A stretch of 64,000 nucleotides of DNA from an uncultured Pelagibacteraceae bacterium (GTDB lineage: Bacteria > Pseudomonadota > Alphaproteobacteria > Pelagibacterales > Pelagibacteraceae). Positions 29,129 to 37,866 of the stretch are shown one piece after another. The notes beneath the pieces were generated by a model. That model searched no databases. It had not been told where the DNA came from and saw nothing but the letters and a program-made list of their open reading frames with translations. Position 1 is the first letter of the stretch. Each line of letters begins with the position of its first letter. The stretch is from the NCBI GenBank assembly GCA_902513955.1, contig CABXOW010000004.1, positions 1 through 64,000 of the forward strand, given 5' to 3'. Position numbers and translations under genes: made by a program.

Positions 29129-31507
29129 TTACTGGATACTAGCCTGAGATTTATCATCTTTTTTAGAAATATCAACCTCAACCCATTCTGTTGGTTTTAA
29201 CTCTTTTGTTAAAGCAACTTTTAAAACCTGATCAGCATATTCAACTGGTGTAATTTTAATATCATCAATTATTTTCTTTGGCATATCAATTAAATCTTTT
29301 TCATTTTCAATTGGTATTAATACCTCTTTAATTCCAGCCCTATGAGCTGCTAAGAGTTTTTCTTTTAATCCTCCAATTGGTAATACTTGACCAGTTAGAG
29401 TAACTTCACCTGTCATAGCAATATCTCTTCTGACTGGAATTCCAGTAATTGATGAAACAATAGAAGTTACCATCCCAATTCCAGCTGATGGGCCGTCTTT
29501 AGGTGTAGCTCCCTCAGGTACGTGAATATGAAAATCTTTTTTTTCAAACAAAGGAGGAATAATTCCATATTCTAAACATTTGGATCTTACAAAAGATTTT
29601 GCAGCTTTGACAGACTCTTGCATCACATCACCAAGCTTACCTGTAATTTGCATTCTACCTTTGCCTGGCATTGTCACAGTTTCAATTTTTAAAATTTCCC
29701 CACCATATTCTGTCCATGCAAGTCCAGTTACAATCCCTATTCTATTTTCTGACTCTAGTTCACCAAATTTGAATTTAGCTATACCAAGAAAATCAGATAA
29801 ATTTTTATTATTTATATTTACTTCTTTCTCTTCTCCTGCAACTATTTTTTTTACAACTTTTCTAGCTAGTTTTGAAATTTCTCTTTCTAAGTTTCTTACT
29901 CCAGATTCTTTTGTGTAACTTCTTATAACTTCCTTAATGATGTCTTCATCTAATTTCATCTCTTCATCTTTCACACCATTATCTTTAATTTGTTTGGGTA
30001 AAAGAAATTTGTTAGCAATATTTATTTTTTCATCTTCAGTATACCCCGCAAGCCTAATTACTTCCATTCTATCTAAAAGTGGTGGAAGGATATTTAATGT
30101 ATTTGCTGTTGTAACAAACATTACATCAGACAAGTCATAATCAACCTCAAGATAGTGATCATTAAATGTGGTATTTTGTTCTGGATCTAAAGCTTCTAAT
30201 AAAGCAGATGATGGGTCTCCTCTATAATCATTTCCAATTTTATCTATTTCATCTAATAAAATTAGTGGATTTTTTGTTCCAGCTTTTTTCATCATTTGAA
30301 TTATTTTTCCAGGTAACGATCCAATGTAAGTTCTTCTATGACCTCTAATCTCTGCTTCATCTCGCATACCACCTACAGACATTCTAACAAACTCTCTATT
30401 GGTCGCTTTTGCAATTGATTTTCCCAATGAAGTTTTGCCTACGCCTGGAGGGCCAACTAAACATAAAATTGGTCCTTTAATTTTTTCCATTCTTTTTTGT
30501 ACTGCAAGAAATTCTATTATTCTCTCTTTAACTTTTTCTAATCCAAAATGGTCTTTATCTAGAATATTTAGAGCTTTTGTTAAATCAATATCAACTTCAC
30601 TTTTTTTGTGCCAAGGAAGATCTGTCATCCAATCTAGATAATTTCTAACAACTGTTGCTTCAGCTGACATTGGGCTCATATTTTTTAATTTTTTTAGTTC
30701 TTGCAGGCATTTCTTTTCAACTTCTTTTGGCATTTTAGCTTTTGTTATAGCTTTATTAAGACTTACTGTTTCATCTTTACCGTCTTCAATTTCACCTAAT
30801 TCTTTTTGTATAGCTTTTAACTGTTCGTTTAAATAATACTCTCTTTGAGTTTTCTCCATTTGATTTTTAACTCTACCTCTAATTTTTTTCTCAACACCTA
30901 TGATGCTTGTTTCATTTTCCATTATTTTGATAATGTCATTTAATCTTTTCTTCACATCAGCTGTTTCAAAGATTTGTTGTTTTTCAGAGATAGTTGTATT
31001 GATATGAGAAGCTATATTATCAGCAATTTGAGATGGGTCTTTAAGTTGTTTGATGGTATTAATAGTTTCATTAGAAACTTTTTTATTAATAGAGGTTAAT
31101 TTTTCCAATCTTCTTAATGCGGTTGCAGCAAGTGGAAACAAATCTTCATCTTTAGAAATAACGTCACTATAATGAGAATATACACATGTTATAAATTTAT
31201 CATTATCTTTAAAATCTAATATTTTTACTCTTTTAATACCCTCAACTAGAACTTTAACAGTTCCGTCAGGAAGTTTTAAAAGCTGAAGAATATTTCCTTC
31301 ACATCCATTCATAAATATGTCTGTTTTTTTAGGGTCATCAATTTCGGAGTTTTTCTGTGTAACTAAAATTATCTTTTTATCCTTTTTCATTACCTCATTC
31401 AAAGCAGAGATGGATTTATCTCTCCCAACAAATAGAGGAATTACCATACCTGGGAACACTACGATGTCCCTTAATGGTAATAGAGGTAATGTTATTTTAA
31501 CTTCCAT
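29129..31507 (-). CDS. lon: ATP-dependent protease Lon
   Basis: A 792-aa cytoplasmic AAA+ protease that degrades misfolded and selected regulatory proteins. The N-terminal substrate domain starts with LPLLPLRDIVVFPGMVIPLFVG. The ATPase has Walker A GPPGVGKTS and Walker B ILLDEIDK. The C-terminal protease domain has the catalytic Ser in PKDGPSAGIGM and the catalytic Lys in IGGLKEKLLAAHRAG. Length matches E. coli Lon. It is transcribed after clpX in the same direction; there is a 60-base gap. Confidence 0.97.
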   Translation of the reverse strand: MEVKITLPLLPLRDIVVFPGMVIPLFVGRDKSISALNEVMKKDKKIILVTQKNSEIDDPKKTDIFMNGCEGNILQLLKLPDGTVKVLVEGIKRVKILDFKDNDKFITCVYSHYSDVISKDEDLFPLAATALRRLEKLTSINKKVSNETINTIKQLKDPSQIADNIASHINTTISEKQQIFETADVKKRLNDIIKIMENETSIIGVEKKIRGRVKNQMEKTQREYYLNEQLKAIQKELGEIEDGKDETVSLNKAITKAKMPKEVEKKCLQELKKLKNMSPMSAEATVVRNYLDWMTDLPWHKKSEVDIDLTKALNILDKDHFGLEKVKERIIEFLAVQKRMEKIKGPILCLVGPPGVGKTSLGKSIAKATNREFVRMSVGGMRDEAEIRGHRRTYIGSLPGKIIQMMKKAGTKNPLILLDEIDKIGNDYRGDPSSALLEALDPEQNTTFNDHYLEVDYDLSDVMFVTTANTLNILPPLLDRMEVIRLAGYTEDEKINIANKFLLPKQIKDNGVKDEEMKLDEDIIKEVIRSYTKESGVRNLEREISKLARKVVKKIVAGEEKEVNINNKNLSDFLGIAKFKFGELESENRIGIVTGLAWTEYGGEILKIETVTMPGKGRMQITGKLGDVMQESVKAAKSFVRSKCLEYGIIPPLFEKKDFHIHVPEGATPKDGPSAGIGMVTSIVSSITGIPVRRDIAMTGEVTLTGQVLPIGGLKEKLLAAHRAGIKEVLIPIENEKDLIDMPKKIIDDIKITPVEYADQVLKVALTKELKPTEWVEVDISKKDDKSQASIQ

Positions 31508-31567
31508 GGTGATAATATGGATATAATATTTTATATTGCAATAGATTTTTGTTAATTATTAAGGATA

Positions 31568-32836
31568 TTAAGCTGCTGATGGCTTATTTGACTTTAATTT
31601 ACCATCGTCTTTTGCATGTACCAATATGGGTTGAGTCTGACCTTTGGCGGCTCCTGCGTCAACTATAACTTCTTCTATATTTTCTTGACTTGGTAAATCG
31701 TACATAGTTTTTAGTAAAATATTTTCTAAAATTGATCTCAATCCTCTTGCACCAGTTTTCTTTTTAATTGCTTTTTGAGCTATTTCTTTTAGAGCATTTT
31801 CTTTAAAAATTAATTTTGCTCCATCAAGTTTAAATAATTCTTGGTATTGTTTTGTTAATGAATTTTTTGGTTCTTGTAAAATTTTAATCAAAGATTTTTC
31901 ATCTAAATCTTCTAGTGTTGCTATCATAGGGAGCCTACCTATAAATTCAGGAATTAATCCAAATTTTAATAAGTCCTCTGGTTCTAATGTTTTCATCCAT
32001 TCACCTGTTTTTTTATCTTGTGTATTTTTAACATCAGCACCAAAACCTATTGATGTACCTTTGTCTCTTTGAGAAATAATTTTATCTAAGCCAGCAAAAG
32101 CACCGCCGCAAATAAATAATATATTTGTTGTGTCGACTTGTAAAAATTCTTGTTGTGGATGTTTTCTGCCTCCTTGAGGCGGAACACTTGCAATTGTTCC
32201 CTCCATAATTTTTAGTAATGCTTGCTGAACACCTTCACCTGAAACATCTCTGGTTATTGATGGATTTTCTGATTTTCTACTAATTTTGTCAACTTCATCA
32301 ATATAAACAATTCCTCTTTGTGCTTTTTCAACATTATAGTCTGATGCTTGTAATAATTTTAAAATTATGTTTTCAACATCTTCACCAACGTAACCTGCTT
32401 CTGTCAAAGTTGTTGCATCTGCCATGGTAAAAGGAACATCTAAAATTCTAGCCAGAGTTTGAGCTAACAATGTTTTTCCACATCCTGTTGGACCAACTAA
32501 TAATATATTTGATTTTGCTAGCTCAACATTTTTGCTAGTTTTGCTCTCATAATTTAATCTTTTGTAATGATTATGAACAGCAACAGATAAAACTTTTTTT
32601 GCATGAGGTTGACCTATTACATAATCATCAAGGACCGAACAAATTTCTTTAGGGGAAGGAAGACCATCTTGATGCTTTACAAAAGTATCTTTGTTTTCCT
32701 CTTTAATGATATCCATACATAATTCAACGCACTCATCACAAATAAAAACTGTAGGTCCAGCAATTAACTTTCTTACTTCATGTTGGCTCTTTCCACAAAA
32801 AGAGCAGTAAAGAATATTTTTATTATTTGTTGTCAT
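31568..32836 (-). CDS. clpX: ATP-dependent Clp protease ATP-binding subunit ClpX
   Basis: The AAA+ unfoldase that feeds substrates to ClpP. The zinc-binding domain has Cys11, Cys14, Cys33 and Cys36 (CSFCGKS and ICDECVELC). Walker A GPTGCGKT and Walker [11 protein letters not shown] follow, as do the pore loop [11 protein letters not shown] and the ClpP-contact IGF loop (GTSIGFGAD). 422 aa. A 91-base gap with promoter-like sequence separates it from clpP. Confidence 0.97.
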   Translation of the reverse strand: MTTNNKNILYCSFCGKSQHEVRKLIAGPTVFICDECVELCMDIIKEENKDTFVKHQDGLPSPKEICSVLDDYVIGQPHAKKVLSVAVHNHYKRLNYESKTSKNVELAKSNILLVGPTGCGKTLLAQTLARILDVPFTMADATTLTEAGYVGEDVENIILKLLQASDYNVEKAQRGIVYIDEVDKISRKSENPSITRDVSGEGVQQALLKIMEGTIASVPPQGGRKHPQQEFLQVDTTNILFICGGAFAGLDKIISQRDKGTSIGFGADVKNTQDKKTGEWMKTLEPEDLLKFGLIPEFIGRLPMIATLEDLDEKSLIKILQEPKNSLTKQYQELFKLDGAKLIFKENALKEIAQKAIKKKTGARGLRSILENILLKTMYDLPSQENIEEVIVDAGAAKGQTQPILVHAKDDGKLKSNKPSAA

Positions 32837-32900
32837 AATATTTTTTTAACGAATCAATTAAATTACTTTATTATAGAAGACTCCTACTAATCAAGTTTGG

Positions 32901-32909
32901 ATTATATCA
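32901..32909 (-). promoter_or_regulatory. extended -10 promoter for clpX
   Basis: The minus strand reads TGATATAAT at 32909-32901, a perfect extended -10 element (TGnTATAAT). Transcription would start near 32894, giving a leader of about 58 bases before clpX. A second TATAAT lies at 32875-32870. No good -35 hexamer was found, which extended -10 promoters can do without. Confidence 0.4.
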
Positions 32910-32927
32910 TATTCAATATATGGTAGT

Positions 32928-33539
32928 TTAAGATCTTTTTTCTACTACTTCGTCTATCAAGCCAAAATTTTTCGCAACTTCTGCTGTCATAAAGTTGTCT
33001 CTCTCTAACGCAGACTTAACATTATCCACAGATTTACCTGTATGTTTAGAATAAATTTCATTTAATCTTTTTTTTAGTGATGAGACTTCATTTGCGTGTA
33101 TCTCTATATCTGTTACTTGGCCTTGAAAACCTGCTGAAGGTTGATGAACCATAATCCTTGAATTTGGAAGTGAAAATCTTTTACCTTTAGTTCCTGCTGC
33201 AAGCAAAAAAGATCCCATTGAAGCTGCCTGACCGATACATAAAGTTGAAATATCTGGTTTGACGTATTGCATAGTATCATAAACTCCAAGTCCAGCAGTG
33301 ACAAGCCCACCTGGACTATTTATATATAGATAGATTTCTTTTTTTGGGTCCTCTGCTTCAAGAAATAACAATTGAGCCGTAATTAATGACGCAACATTAT
33401 CATTTATCTGCCCAGTTAAAAAAATAACTCTTTCTTTTAAAAGTCTTGAGTATATATCAAAAGCTCTTTCGCCTTTATTTGATTGTTCCACTACCATTGG
33501 AACTAAAGTATTCATGTGTTCAGATAATTTTATTGTCAT
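32928..33539 (-). CDS. clpP: ATP-dependent Clp protease proteolytic subunit
   Basis: The serine peptidase of the ClpXP machine, 203 aa. The catalytic triad is visible as Ser107 in GQAASMGSF, His132 in [11 protein letters not shown] and Asp181 in ERDNFM. The gene follows trigger factor and precedes clpX, the order tig-clpP-clpX-lon common in Proteobacteria. Confidence 0.97.
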   Translation of the reverse strand: MTIKLSEHMNTLVPMVVEQSNKGERAFDIYSRLLKERVIFLTGQINDNVASLITAQLLFLEAEDPKKEIYLYINSPGGLVTAGLGVYDTMQYVKPDISTLCIGQAASMGSFLLAAGTKGKRFSLPNSRIMVHQPSAGFQGQVTDIEIHANEVSSLKKRLNEIYSKHTGKSVDNVKSALERDNFMTAEVAKNFGLIDEVVEKRS

Positions 33540-33571
33540 CAGATGATTCGTATTACTTATACAACTTGAGA

Positions 33572-35077
33572 TTACTTTTTGCTAACTTTTTTTATTGCAG
33601 GCTTTGATTTTGAGGCTTTTGCTACAGGTTTTGATTTTGAGGCTTTTGTTAAAGGCTTTGATTTTGAGGTTTTTGCTGAAGGTTTTTTTTGCTTATCAGA
33701 TCTTGTATCAATTTTTTTCTTGGTATCTTTTTTTTTATCCTTTTCATTATGGTTGTGATCATGGTTGTGATCAAGGTTGTGATCGTGATTATGAGCTTCT
33801 TTTAAAATCTTTTCAGCATCATCTTTTGAAATTTCTTTTTTATTTGGTTTGGCTTTTTCTTTAATTAAATCTAAAATCTTTTCTTCATAAACAGTTCCTC
33901 TTAAGCTAGCCACAGCTGAAGGATTTTTTTGATAGAAATCCATTACCATTTTTTCTTGTCCAGGCATCATTCTTAATTGCTTTTGAACTTCAGCTTGAAT
34001 TTCTTGTTCAGACACTTGAACCTTATTTTGTTCCCCGAATTCATTTAATATTAATCCAGTTTTAATTCTAGTTTTTGCAGTTTCAGTAAATTTAGTTTTA
34101 TTTTTTTTAGCCTCAGCTTCATCCATACCTTGTGAGAGAATTTTAACTTCTTCCTCAATCAAATTTTCAGGAATTTCATTTACTTTAATTTTTTCTATTT
34201 CTTTTAATATTTGAGTTTTAGATAATTGATCTAGTGAATTTTTATATTCATCATTTATTTGTTTTGATATTAACTTCTTAAGATCATTTAAATCTTTAGC
34301 ACCTAAATTTTTTGCAAAATTATCATCAATTTTTACATCTTCAGGATTTTTTATATTTAAAATTTTACAATTAAATTTAGCTGCTTTGTTTATTAATTCT
34401 TTTTCAGGAAAGTTGTCTGGTAAAACTGCATCTACAATTTTTTCATCGTCTTTTTTGACACCAATAAGCTGTTTATCAAAACCTTTTAAAAATAAATCTT
34501 TTCCAAGCGTTAGTTGTGTATTTTTACCCTCACTGCCTTTAAATTCTTTACCATCAACTGTAGCTTGATAATCTAATGTTACTAAATCGCCCTCTTTTGC
34601 TTTTGTGTCAAGGCTTGCTTCTTTGAAGTTAGGTTGATTTTTTGCCATTTCTTTAATTCTTTTATCTGTTTCGTTGTTATCAATTTTAACAGAATATTGG
34701 TCAAATTTTATACTTTCTATCGATTTTATATTTACTTTTGGTAATTCTGTTACTGATAAAATATATTCTAACTCTTTATCTTCACCGTAAGTTTTTAAAT
34801 CAAGTTTGGGTTGCCCTGCAGGTTTAATTTTATTTTCTTCAAGAGCCTTGGTTGAGGTTTCTTTTAATACTTTATCTAAAACTTCTCCAAATACAGCTTT
34901 ACCAAATTGTCTTTTTAAAACTTCTTTTGGAACTTTGCCTGGACGAAAACCTTTTAGATTGACAGTTCCTTTGATTTCCTCATATTTTTCATCCATATAA
35001 GAGTTCATTGTCTCTTTATCGATTAAAACCTTAAGATCTTTATTTAAGCCTTTTATATTTTTTACTGTAACTTTCAT
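33572..35077 (-). CDS. tig: trigger factor with His-rich and Lys-rich C-terminal tail
   Basis: Ribosome-bound chaperone with peptidyl-prolyl isomerase activity. The N-terminal ribosome-binding motif ([20 protein letters not shown]) is clear, followed by the FKBP-like domain ([20 protein letters not shown]) and the helical chaperone domain. The ATG at 35075-35077 is used because a longer frame would run into tRNA-Leu; this gives 501 aa, against about 430 usual. The excess is a C-terminal tail: a histidine-rich stretch ([14 protein letters not shown]) that could bind metal, then lysine-rich text with three SKSKP units encoded by a 27-bp tandem repeat. Confidence 0.95.
   Translation of the reverse strand: MKVTVKNIKGLNKDLKVLIDKETMNSYMDEKYEEIKGTVNLKGFRPGKVPKEVLKRQFGKAVFGEVLDKVLKETSTKALEENKIKPAGQPKLDLKTYGEDKELEYILSVTELPKVNIKSIESIKFDQYSVKIDNNETDKRIKEMAKNQPNFKEASLDTKAKEGDLVTLDYQATVDGKEFKGSEGKNTQLTLGKDLFLKGFDKQLIGVKKDDEKIVDAVLPDNFPEKELINKAAKFNCKILNIKNPEDVKIDDNFAKNLGAKDLNDLKKLISKQINDEYKNSLDQLSKTQILKEIEKIKVNEIPENLIEEEVKILSQGMDEAEAKKNKTKFTETAKTRIKTGLILNEFGEQNKVQVSEQEIQAEVQKQLRMMPGQEKMVMDFYQKNPSAVASLRGTVYEEKILDLIKEKAKPNKKEISKDDAEKILKEAHNHDHNLDHNHDHNHNEKDKKKDTKKKIDTRSDKQKKPSAKTSKSKPLTKASKSKPVAKASKSKPAIKKVSKK
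33600..33680. repeat. 27-bp tandem repeat, three copies, in the 3' end of tig
   Basis: Three head-to-tail 27-base units (33600-33626, 33627-33653, 33654-33680) each begin GGyTTTGATTTTGAGG and differ at only a few positions. On the coding strand each unit encodes nine residues around SKSKP. The intact frame implies expansion within the protein tail. Nearby, 33746-33796 has shorter quasi-repeats of GGTTGTGATC encoding the histidine-rich part. Confidence 0.9.
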
Positions 35078-35086
35078 AATTTTTAA

Positions 35087-35171
35087 TGGTAGGGCGAAAA
35101 GGACTCGAACCTTCACATCCGAAAATATTGGTTCCTAAGACCAACGCGTCTACCAATTCCGCCATCGCCCC
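35087..35171 (-). tRNA. tRNA-Leu (TAG)
   Basis: An 85-base tRNA with the long variable arm of class II tRNAs. The minus strand has acceptor stem GGGGCGA with TCGCCCT (first pair G-U), D arm GGCGGAATTGGTAGACGC, anticodon stem TTGGT/ACCAA with loop CTTAGGA and anticodon TAG, and T arm GGTTCGAGTCC. The 3' CCA is encoded. It ends 9 bases before the start of tig. Confidence 0.95.
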
Positions 35172-35272
35172 ACAAATTACGAGGTTTTATATATTATTGA
35201 AACTATTTGTCCAATGACATTTATTAAAAAATTAACTATTTATCTAGTGATTGTTATATTAATTTAAAAAAA

Positions 35273-35524
35273 ATGATTGTTTCACCTTGTATTAGTATTT
35301 GTAAAACAGATCCATCAACTGGCTATTGTTATGGTTGTGCAAGAACAATCAAAGAAAAAAAAATCTGGAAAGAGCCCGAAACAACTGATGAATGGAAGAC
35401 AAATAATATTAAAACCATCAGGGAAAGACTTGTTGGATGGCAGCTAGAAAGTTTTAACGAGTCATATGAACATAAAATAAACAATGGCATATCTTTATTT
35501 AAAAAAAATTTAAAAAATGAGTAA
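35273..35524 (+). CDS. DUF1289 family small cysteine protein
   Basis: An 83-aa protein starting IVSPCISICKTDPSTGYCYGCARTIKE. The four cysteines in the pattern C-x3-C-x8-C-x2-C followed by R-T match DUF1289, often annotated as predicted Fe-S protein. The cluster has not been shown to my knowledge. The C-terminal half is helical and charged. It is the first rightward gene in the window, and its stop codon overlaps the start of a second, interrupted reading frame. Confidence 0.85.
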   Translation: MIVSPCISICKTDPSTGYCYGCARTIKEKKIWKEPETTDEWKTNNIKTIRERLVGWQLESFNESYEHKINNGISLFKKNLKNE

Positions 35525-35690
35525 ATCAACAATTGTAGTTATAATTTATATTATAGGCTTAATTTTCGGAGCCCTTGTTTTAAATATGTGAGACGCAGAA
35601 ACTAGTCCAAAAGCTTTACTTAGTATAAGTTGGACAACTTTACTTTTAATAGGGTTATTTTTTATTAATTATTCTTTTTGTTTTTTTTAG
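35517..35690 (+). pseudogene. two-helix small membrane protein interrupted by in-frame TGA
   Basis: ATG at 35517-35519 overlaps the DUF1289 stop codon. The frame reads MSKSTIVVIIYIIGLIFGAL (a membrane helix), then NM, TGA at 35589-35591, then DAETSPKALLSISWTTLLLI (a second helix) and stops at TAG 35688-35690. The two halves look like one 57-residue protein with two membrane helices. TGG to TGA would be a single change, restoring Trp. TGA is a real stop elsewhere in the window (GMC gene, nuoJ), so this is a nonsense mutation, a sequence error or readthrough. No function is known. Confidence 0.55.
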
Positions 35691-35802
35691 ATAAATTTTT
35701 ATTTTTAATATTAAACTTATTATTAGTAATGCTACTTCTATGTTTTGCGTAAGCTTGTTTTTGTGCTTGTTTCATTGCTTTTTTTGAAGACATATTATTC
35801 AT
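35665..35802 (-). CDS. small basic protein, 45 aa, unknown
   Basis: A leftward 45-codon frame converging on, and overlapping by 26 bases, the interrupted frame. It is rich in Lys, Gln and Asn (for example SKKAMKQAQKQAYAKHR), strongly basic and without cysteine or a membrane helix. Two ATG codons in frame (35800-35802 and 35791-35793) could start it. It has no recognised family. A short basic product could bind nucleic acid, but expression is not shown. Confidence 0.4.
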   Translation of the reverse strand: MNNMSSKKAMKQAQKQAYAKHRSSITNNKFNIKNKNLSKKNKKNN

Positions 35803-35839
35803 ATTCTAATACTCTATTTCTAATCTATCAATTACTTTA

Positions 35840-36520
35840 ATGAATATTAAATTTAAAAACCTTAATCACACAATTGTTAAATGTAAAAAATGCCCTAGGT
35901 TAAGTAATTTTATTAAAAAAATTTCTACAGAAAAAAGAAAACAAAATATTAATGAAAATTATTGGGGTAAACCTGTAACTGGATTTGGTGATACAAATGC
36001 TAAACTTTTAATTTTAGGACTAGCTCCAGCTGCACATGGTGGAACAAGAACTGGACGAGCTTTTACTGGAGATAAATCAGGAGAATTTTTATTTAAATGT
36101 CTATACAAGGCTAAAATTTCTAACCAACCATTTTCTGAAAACATAAATGATGGGCTTAAAATAAACTCTACCTATATTACAAATATTTTAAAATGTGTTC
36201 CTCCTAGAGACAAACCTTTAAATAAAGAACTTAATAATTGTTCTAACTATTTTGATGCAGAAATTTTTAATCTAAAAAGATTAAAAATAATTATTACATT
36301 AGGAAAGGTCGCTTTTGATAATTGTTTAAAATTTTATAAAAGAAAATATAATTTTGATTCAAAAATGACGTTTAAACATGGTAAAACTTATTCTTTACCT
36401 AATAATATAACATTAATTCCATGCTACCATCCTAGTCCTAGAAATGTAAATACAAAATTAATATCTCAAAAAATGATGATAAGTTTATTTAGAAAAGCAA
36501 ATAAAATATCTACAACCTAA
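35840..36520 (+). CDS. uracil-DNA glycosylase, family 5 (UDGb-like)
   Basis: Removes uracil, and in this family other deaminated bases, from DNA. The 226-aa protein has motif 1 GLAPAAHGG (residues 60-68) followed by RTGRAFTGDKSG, and motif 2 YHPSPRN near residue 196, with His197. Four cysteines fit the family's 4Fe-4S site: Cys15, Cys18, Cys119 and Cys134. Motif 1 lacks the Asp or Asn of families 1-4, which is the mark of family 5. The 3' end overlaps the convergent thioesterase gene by 11 bases. Confidence 0.88.
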   Translation: MNIKFKNLNHTIVKCKKCPRLSNFIKKISTEKRKQNINENYWGKPVTGFGDTNAKLLILGLAPAAHGGTRTGRAFTGDKSGEFLFKCLYKAKISNQPFSENINDGLKINSTYITNILKCVPPRDKPLNKELNNCSNYFDAEIFNLKRLKIIITLGKVAFDNCLKFYKRKYNFDSKMTFKHGKTYSLPNNITLIPCYHPSPRNVNTKLISQKMMISLFRKANKISTT

Positions 36521-36932
36521 TACTATTGCAAAAATAAGGTTTAAAATTCTCAAAAATTACATCTGGCACTTTAATAGGTTTGCCTTTTTCATTAACAAAA
36601 ACTAGATGCACTTTTGCCTCAACAATAATATTTTCTCCTTTTGTTATAAATTGATTCATTAAAAAAGATGTTTTAGTTACTGATTTAATAAAGGATCTAA
36701 TATTCAATTCGTCCTCTAAGTATGCTGATTTTTTGTATTCAATATTACATGATTTAACTATTATAAGCGTTCCAAATTTATTTTTTAATTGAAGATTACT
36801 TAATCCTATACTTGCTAGTGCTTCAGTTCTTGCTCTTTCAAGATATTTAAGATAATTAGCATAATAAACAACACCCCCAGCATCAGTGTCTTCATAGTAA
36901 ACTTTAACATTATGATAAAAATTTTCATGCAT
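36510..36932 (-). CDS. ybgC: acyl-CoA thioesterase, YbgC/4-hydroxybenzoyl-CoA family
   Basis: A 140-aa hotdog-fold protein. The signature YYEDTDAGGVVYYANYLKYLERARTE is complete, including the catalytic Asp (Asp17). YbgC proteins hydrolyse acyl-CoA or acyl carrier protein thioesters and are commonly encoded in the tol-pal cluster. Here the gene stands alone, without tolQRAB nearby. Substrate is unknown. Confidence 0.9.
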   Translation of the reverse strand: MHENFYHNVKVYYEDTDAGGVVYYANYLKYLERARTEALASIGLSNLQLKNKFGTLIIVKSCNIEYKKSAYLEDELNIRSFIKSVTKTSFLMNQFITKGENIIVEAKVHLVFVNEKGKPIKVPDVIFENFKPYFCNSIRL

Positions 36933-36989
36933 ATTGATATTCTATCAAAAAAAAAAAAATTTAATACAAACTAAGGTATAATAACTATT

Positions 36990-37130
36990 ATGAAAGTATA
37001 TATCATTTGGTTAATTGGTGTAATCATATGGAATTTTGGATTCCCTAATGCTGCGCCGATAGAAGATGTGATTGTAGCTATTCTTTTGTCTTTTTTAAGT
37101 ATAGGCTTAAAAAAATATCTAAAATTTTAA
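36990..37130 (+). CDS. small membrane protein, 46 aa, unknown
   Basis: ATG at 36990-36992, stop TAA at 37128-37130. The peptide begins MKVYIIWLIGVIIWNFGFP (helix one), has a short loop with acidic residues (APIED), then a second helix (VIVAILLSFLSIGL) and a basic end KKYLKF. The helix-loop-helix plan and the basic end look like a genuine small membrane protein. It ends one base before the convergent DUF3047 gene. No family recognised. Confidence 0.55.
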   Translation: MKVYIIWLIGVIIWNFGFPNAAPIEDVIVAILLSFLSIGLKKYLKF

Positions 37131-37781
37131 TTAATTTGCTGAAAAATAAATATTTTGAAAATAGCTAACAGCTTTCATTTTTGAATTGTCAGTATCAGAC
37201 ATTATAGCAATACCATCTAATTCATTTACATCTAAATTATGAAATTTTTTAAAATCTTCTTTAACATTTGCTTTTACTGTAACCCATTCATCTAAATTTT
37301 CTTTTGTTGTGGCTAAAACATTATCAATAGATTTTTTGGTATATGGGCTTGGTGAGTTAAATCCTATCACATTATTGCTTGAAAAAACGTAATTAATTGC
37401 TCTGTTTGACAATGGTGTGGCCCCTGTTTTTTTAATTACAAATACTCGAGCTGCAAAATCATGACCTTTTTTACTGTTTTCTTTAATATCAGGTAAATCT
37501 TTTTCTACTTTCCAAGTAATATTTATAAATGGCGTTTTATTTAAATCAATTTTTATCTTTTTTCCTAATCCAGAAGCTGCATTATCTGCTATTGCCTTTA
37601 AGAAATTTCCATTTTCATTAATTCCTATAGAATAAAGAGTTTTATTGTTAGCTCCTCTAACTTTTCTGACTTCAAGATCAGAAAGTTCTAATTTAGTAAA
37701 TTCAAAAACTTTTATCTCATTTGCCGAACAGAAAGATATTAAGCTTAAAATTAAAAATAAAAATTTAAAAAATAACTTCAT
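37131..37781 (-). CDS. exported DUF3047 family protein
   Basis: A 216-aa protein with a clear signal peptide (MKLFFKFLFLILSLISFCSA, cleavage probably after residue 20). The body matches DUF3047: FINITWKVEKDLP, HDFAARVFVIKK, INYVFSSN, WVTVKANVKEDF and IAIMSDTDNSKMKAVSYF. A beta-sandwich periplasmic protein of unknown role is expected. It lies 85 bases downstream of the alcohol dehydrogenase gene, same strand. Confidence 0.8.
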   Translation of the reverse strand: MKLFFKFLFLILSLISFCSANEIKVFEFTKLELSDLEVRKVRGANNKTLYSIGINENGNFLKAIADNAASGLGKKIKIDLNKTPFINITWKVEKDLPDIKENSKKGHDFAARVFVIKKTGATPLSNRAINYVFSSNNVIGFNSPSPYTKKSIDNVLATTKENLDEWVTVKANVKEDFKKFHNLDVNELDGIAIMSDTDNSKMKAVSYFQNIYFSAN

Positions 37782-37866
37782 AATAAAAATTGTTAATACA
37801 TTATTTTAACAAATTTAAACAAGATAAATTTACTGCTCTTAAAATTATAAATTTATAAAAACTAAT

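Noticed and set aside
29580-29918. A 112-codon rightward open frame opposite lon
   Set aside because: It lies fully antisense to the strongly conserved lon protease domain and its translation has no recognisable features. Such frames arise from codon bias on the other strand.
35087-35116. A longer trigger factor start at 35116
   Set aside because: It would place the first codons inside the tRNA-Leu gene. The ATG at 35077 gives the normal trigger factor N-terminus.
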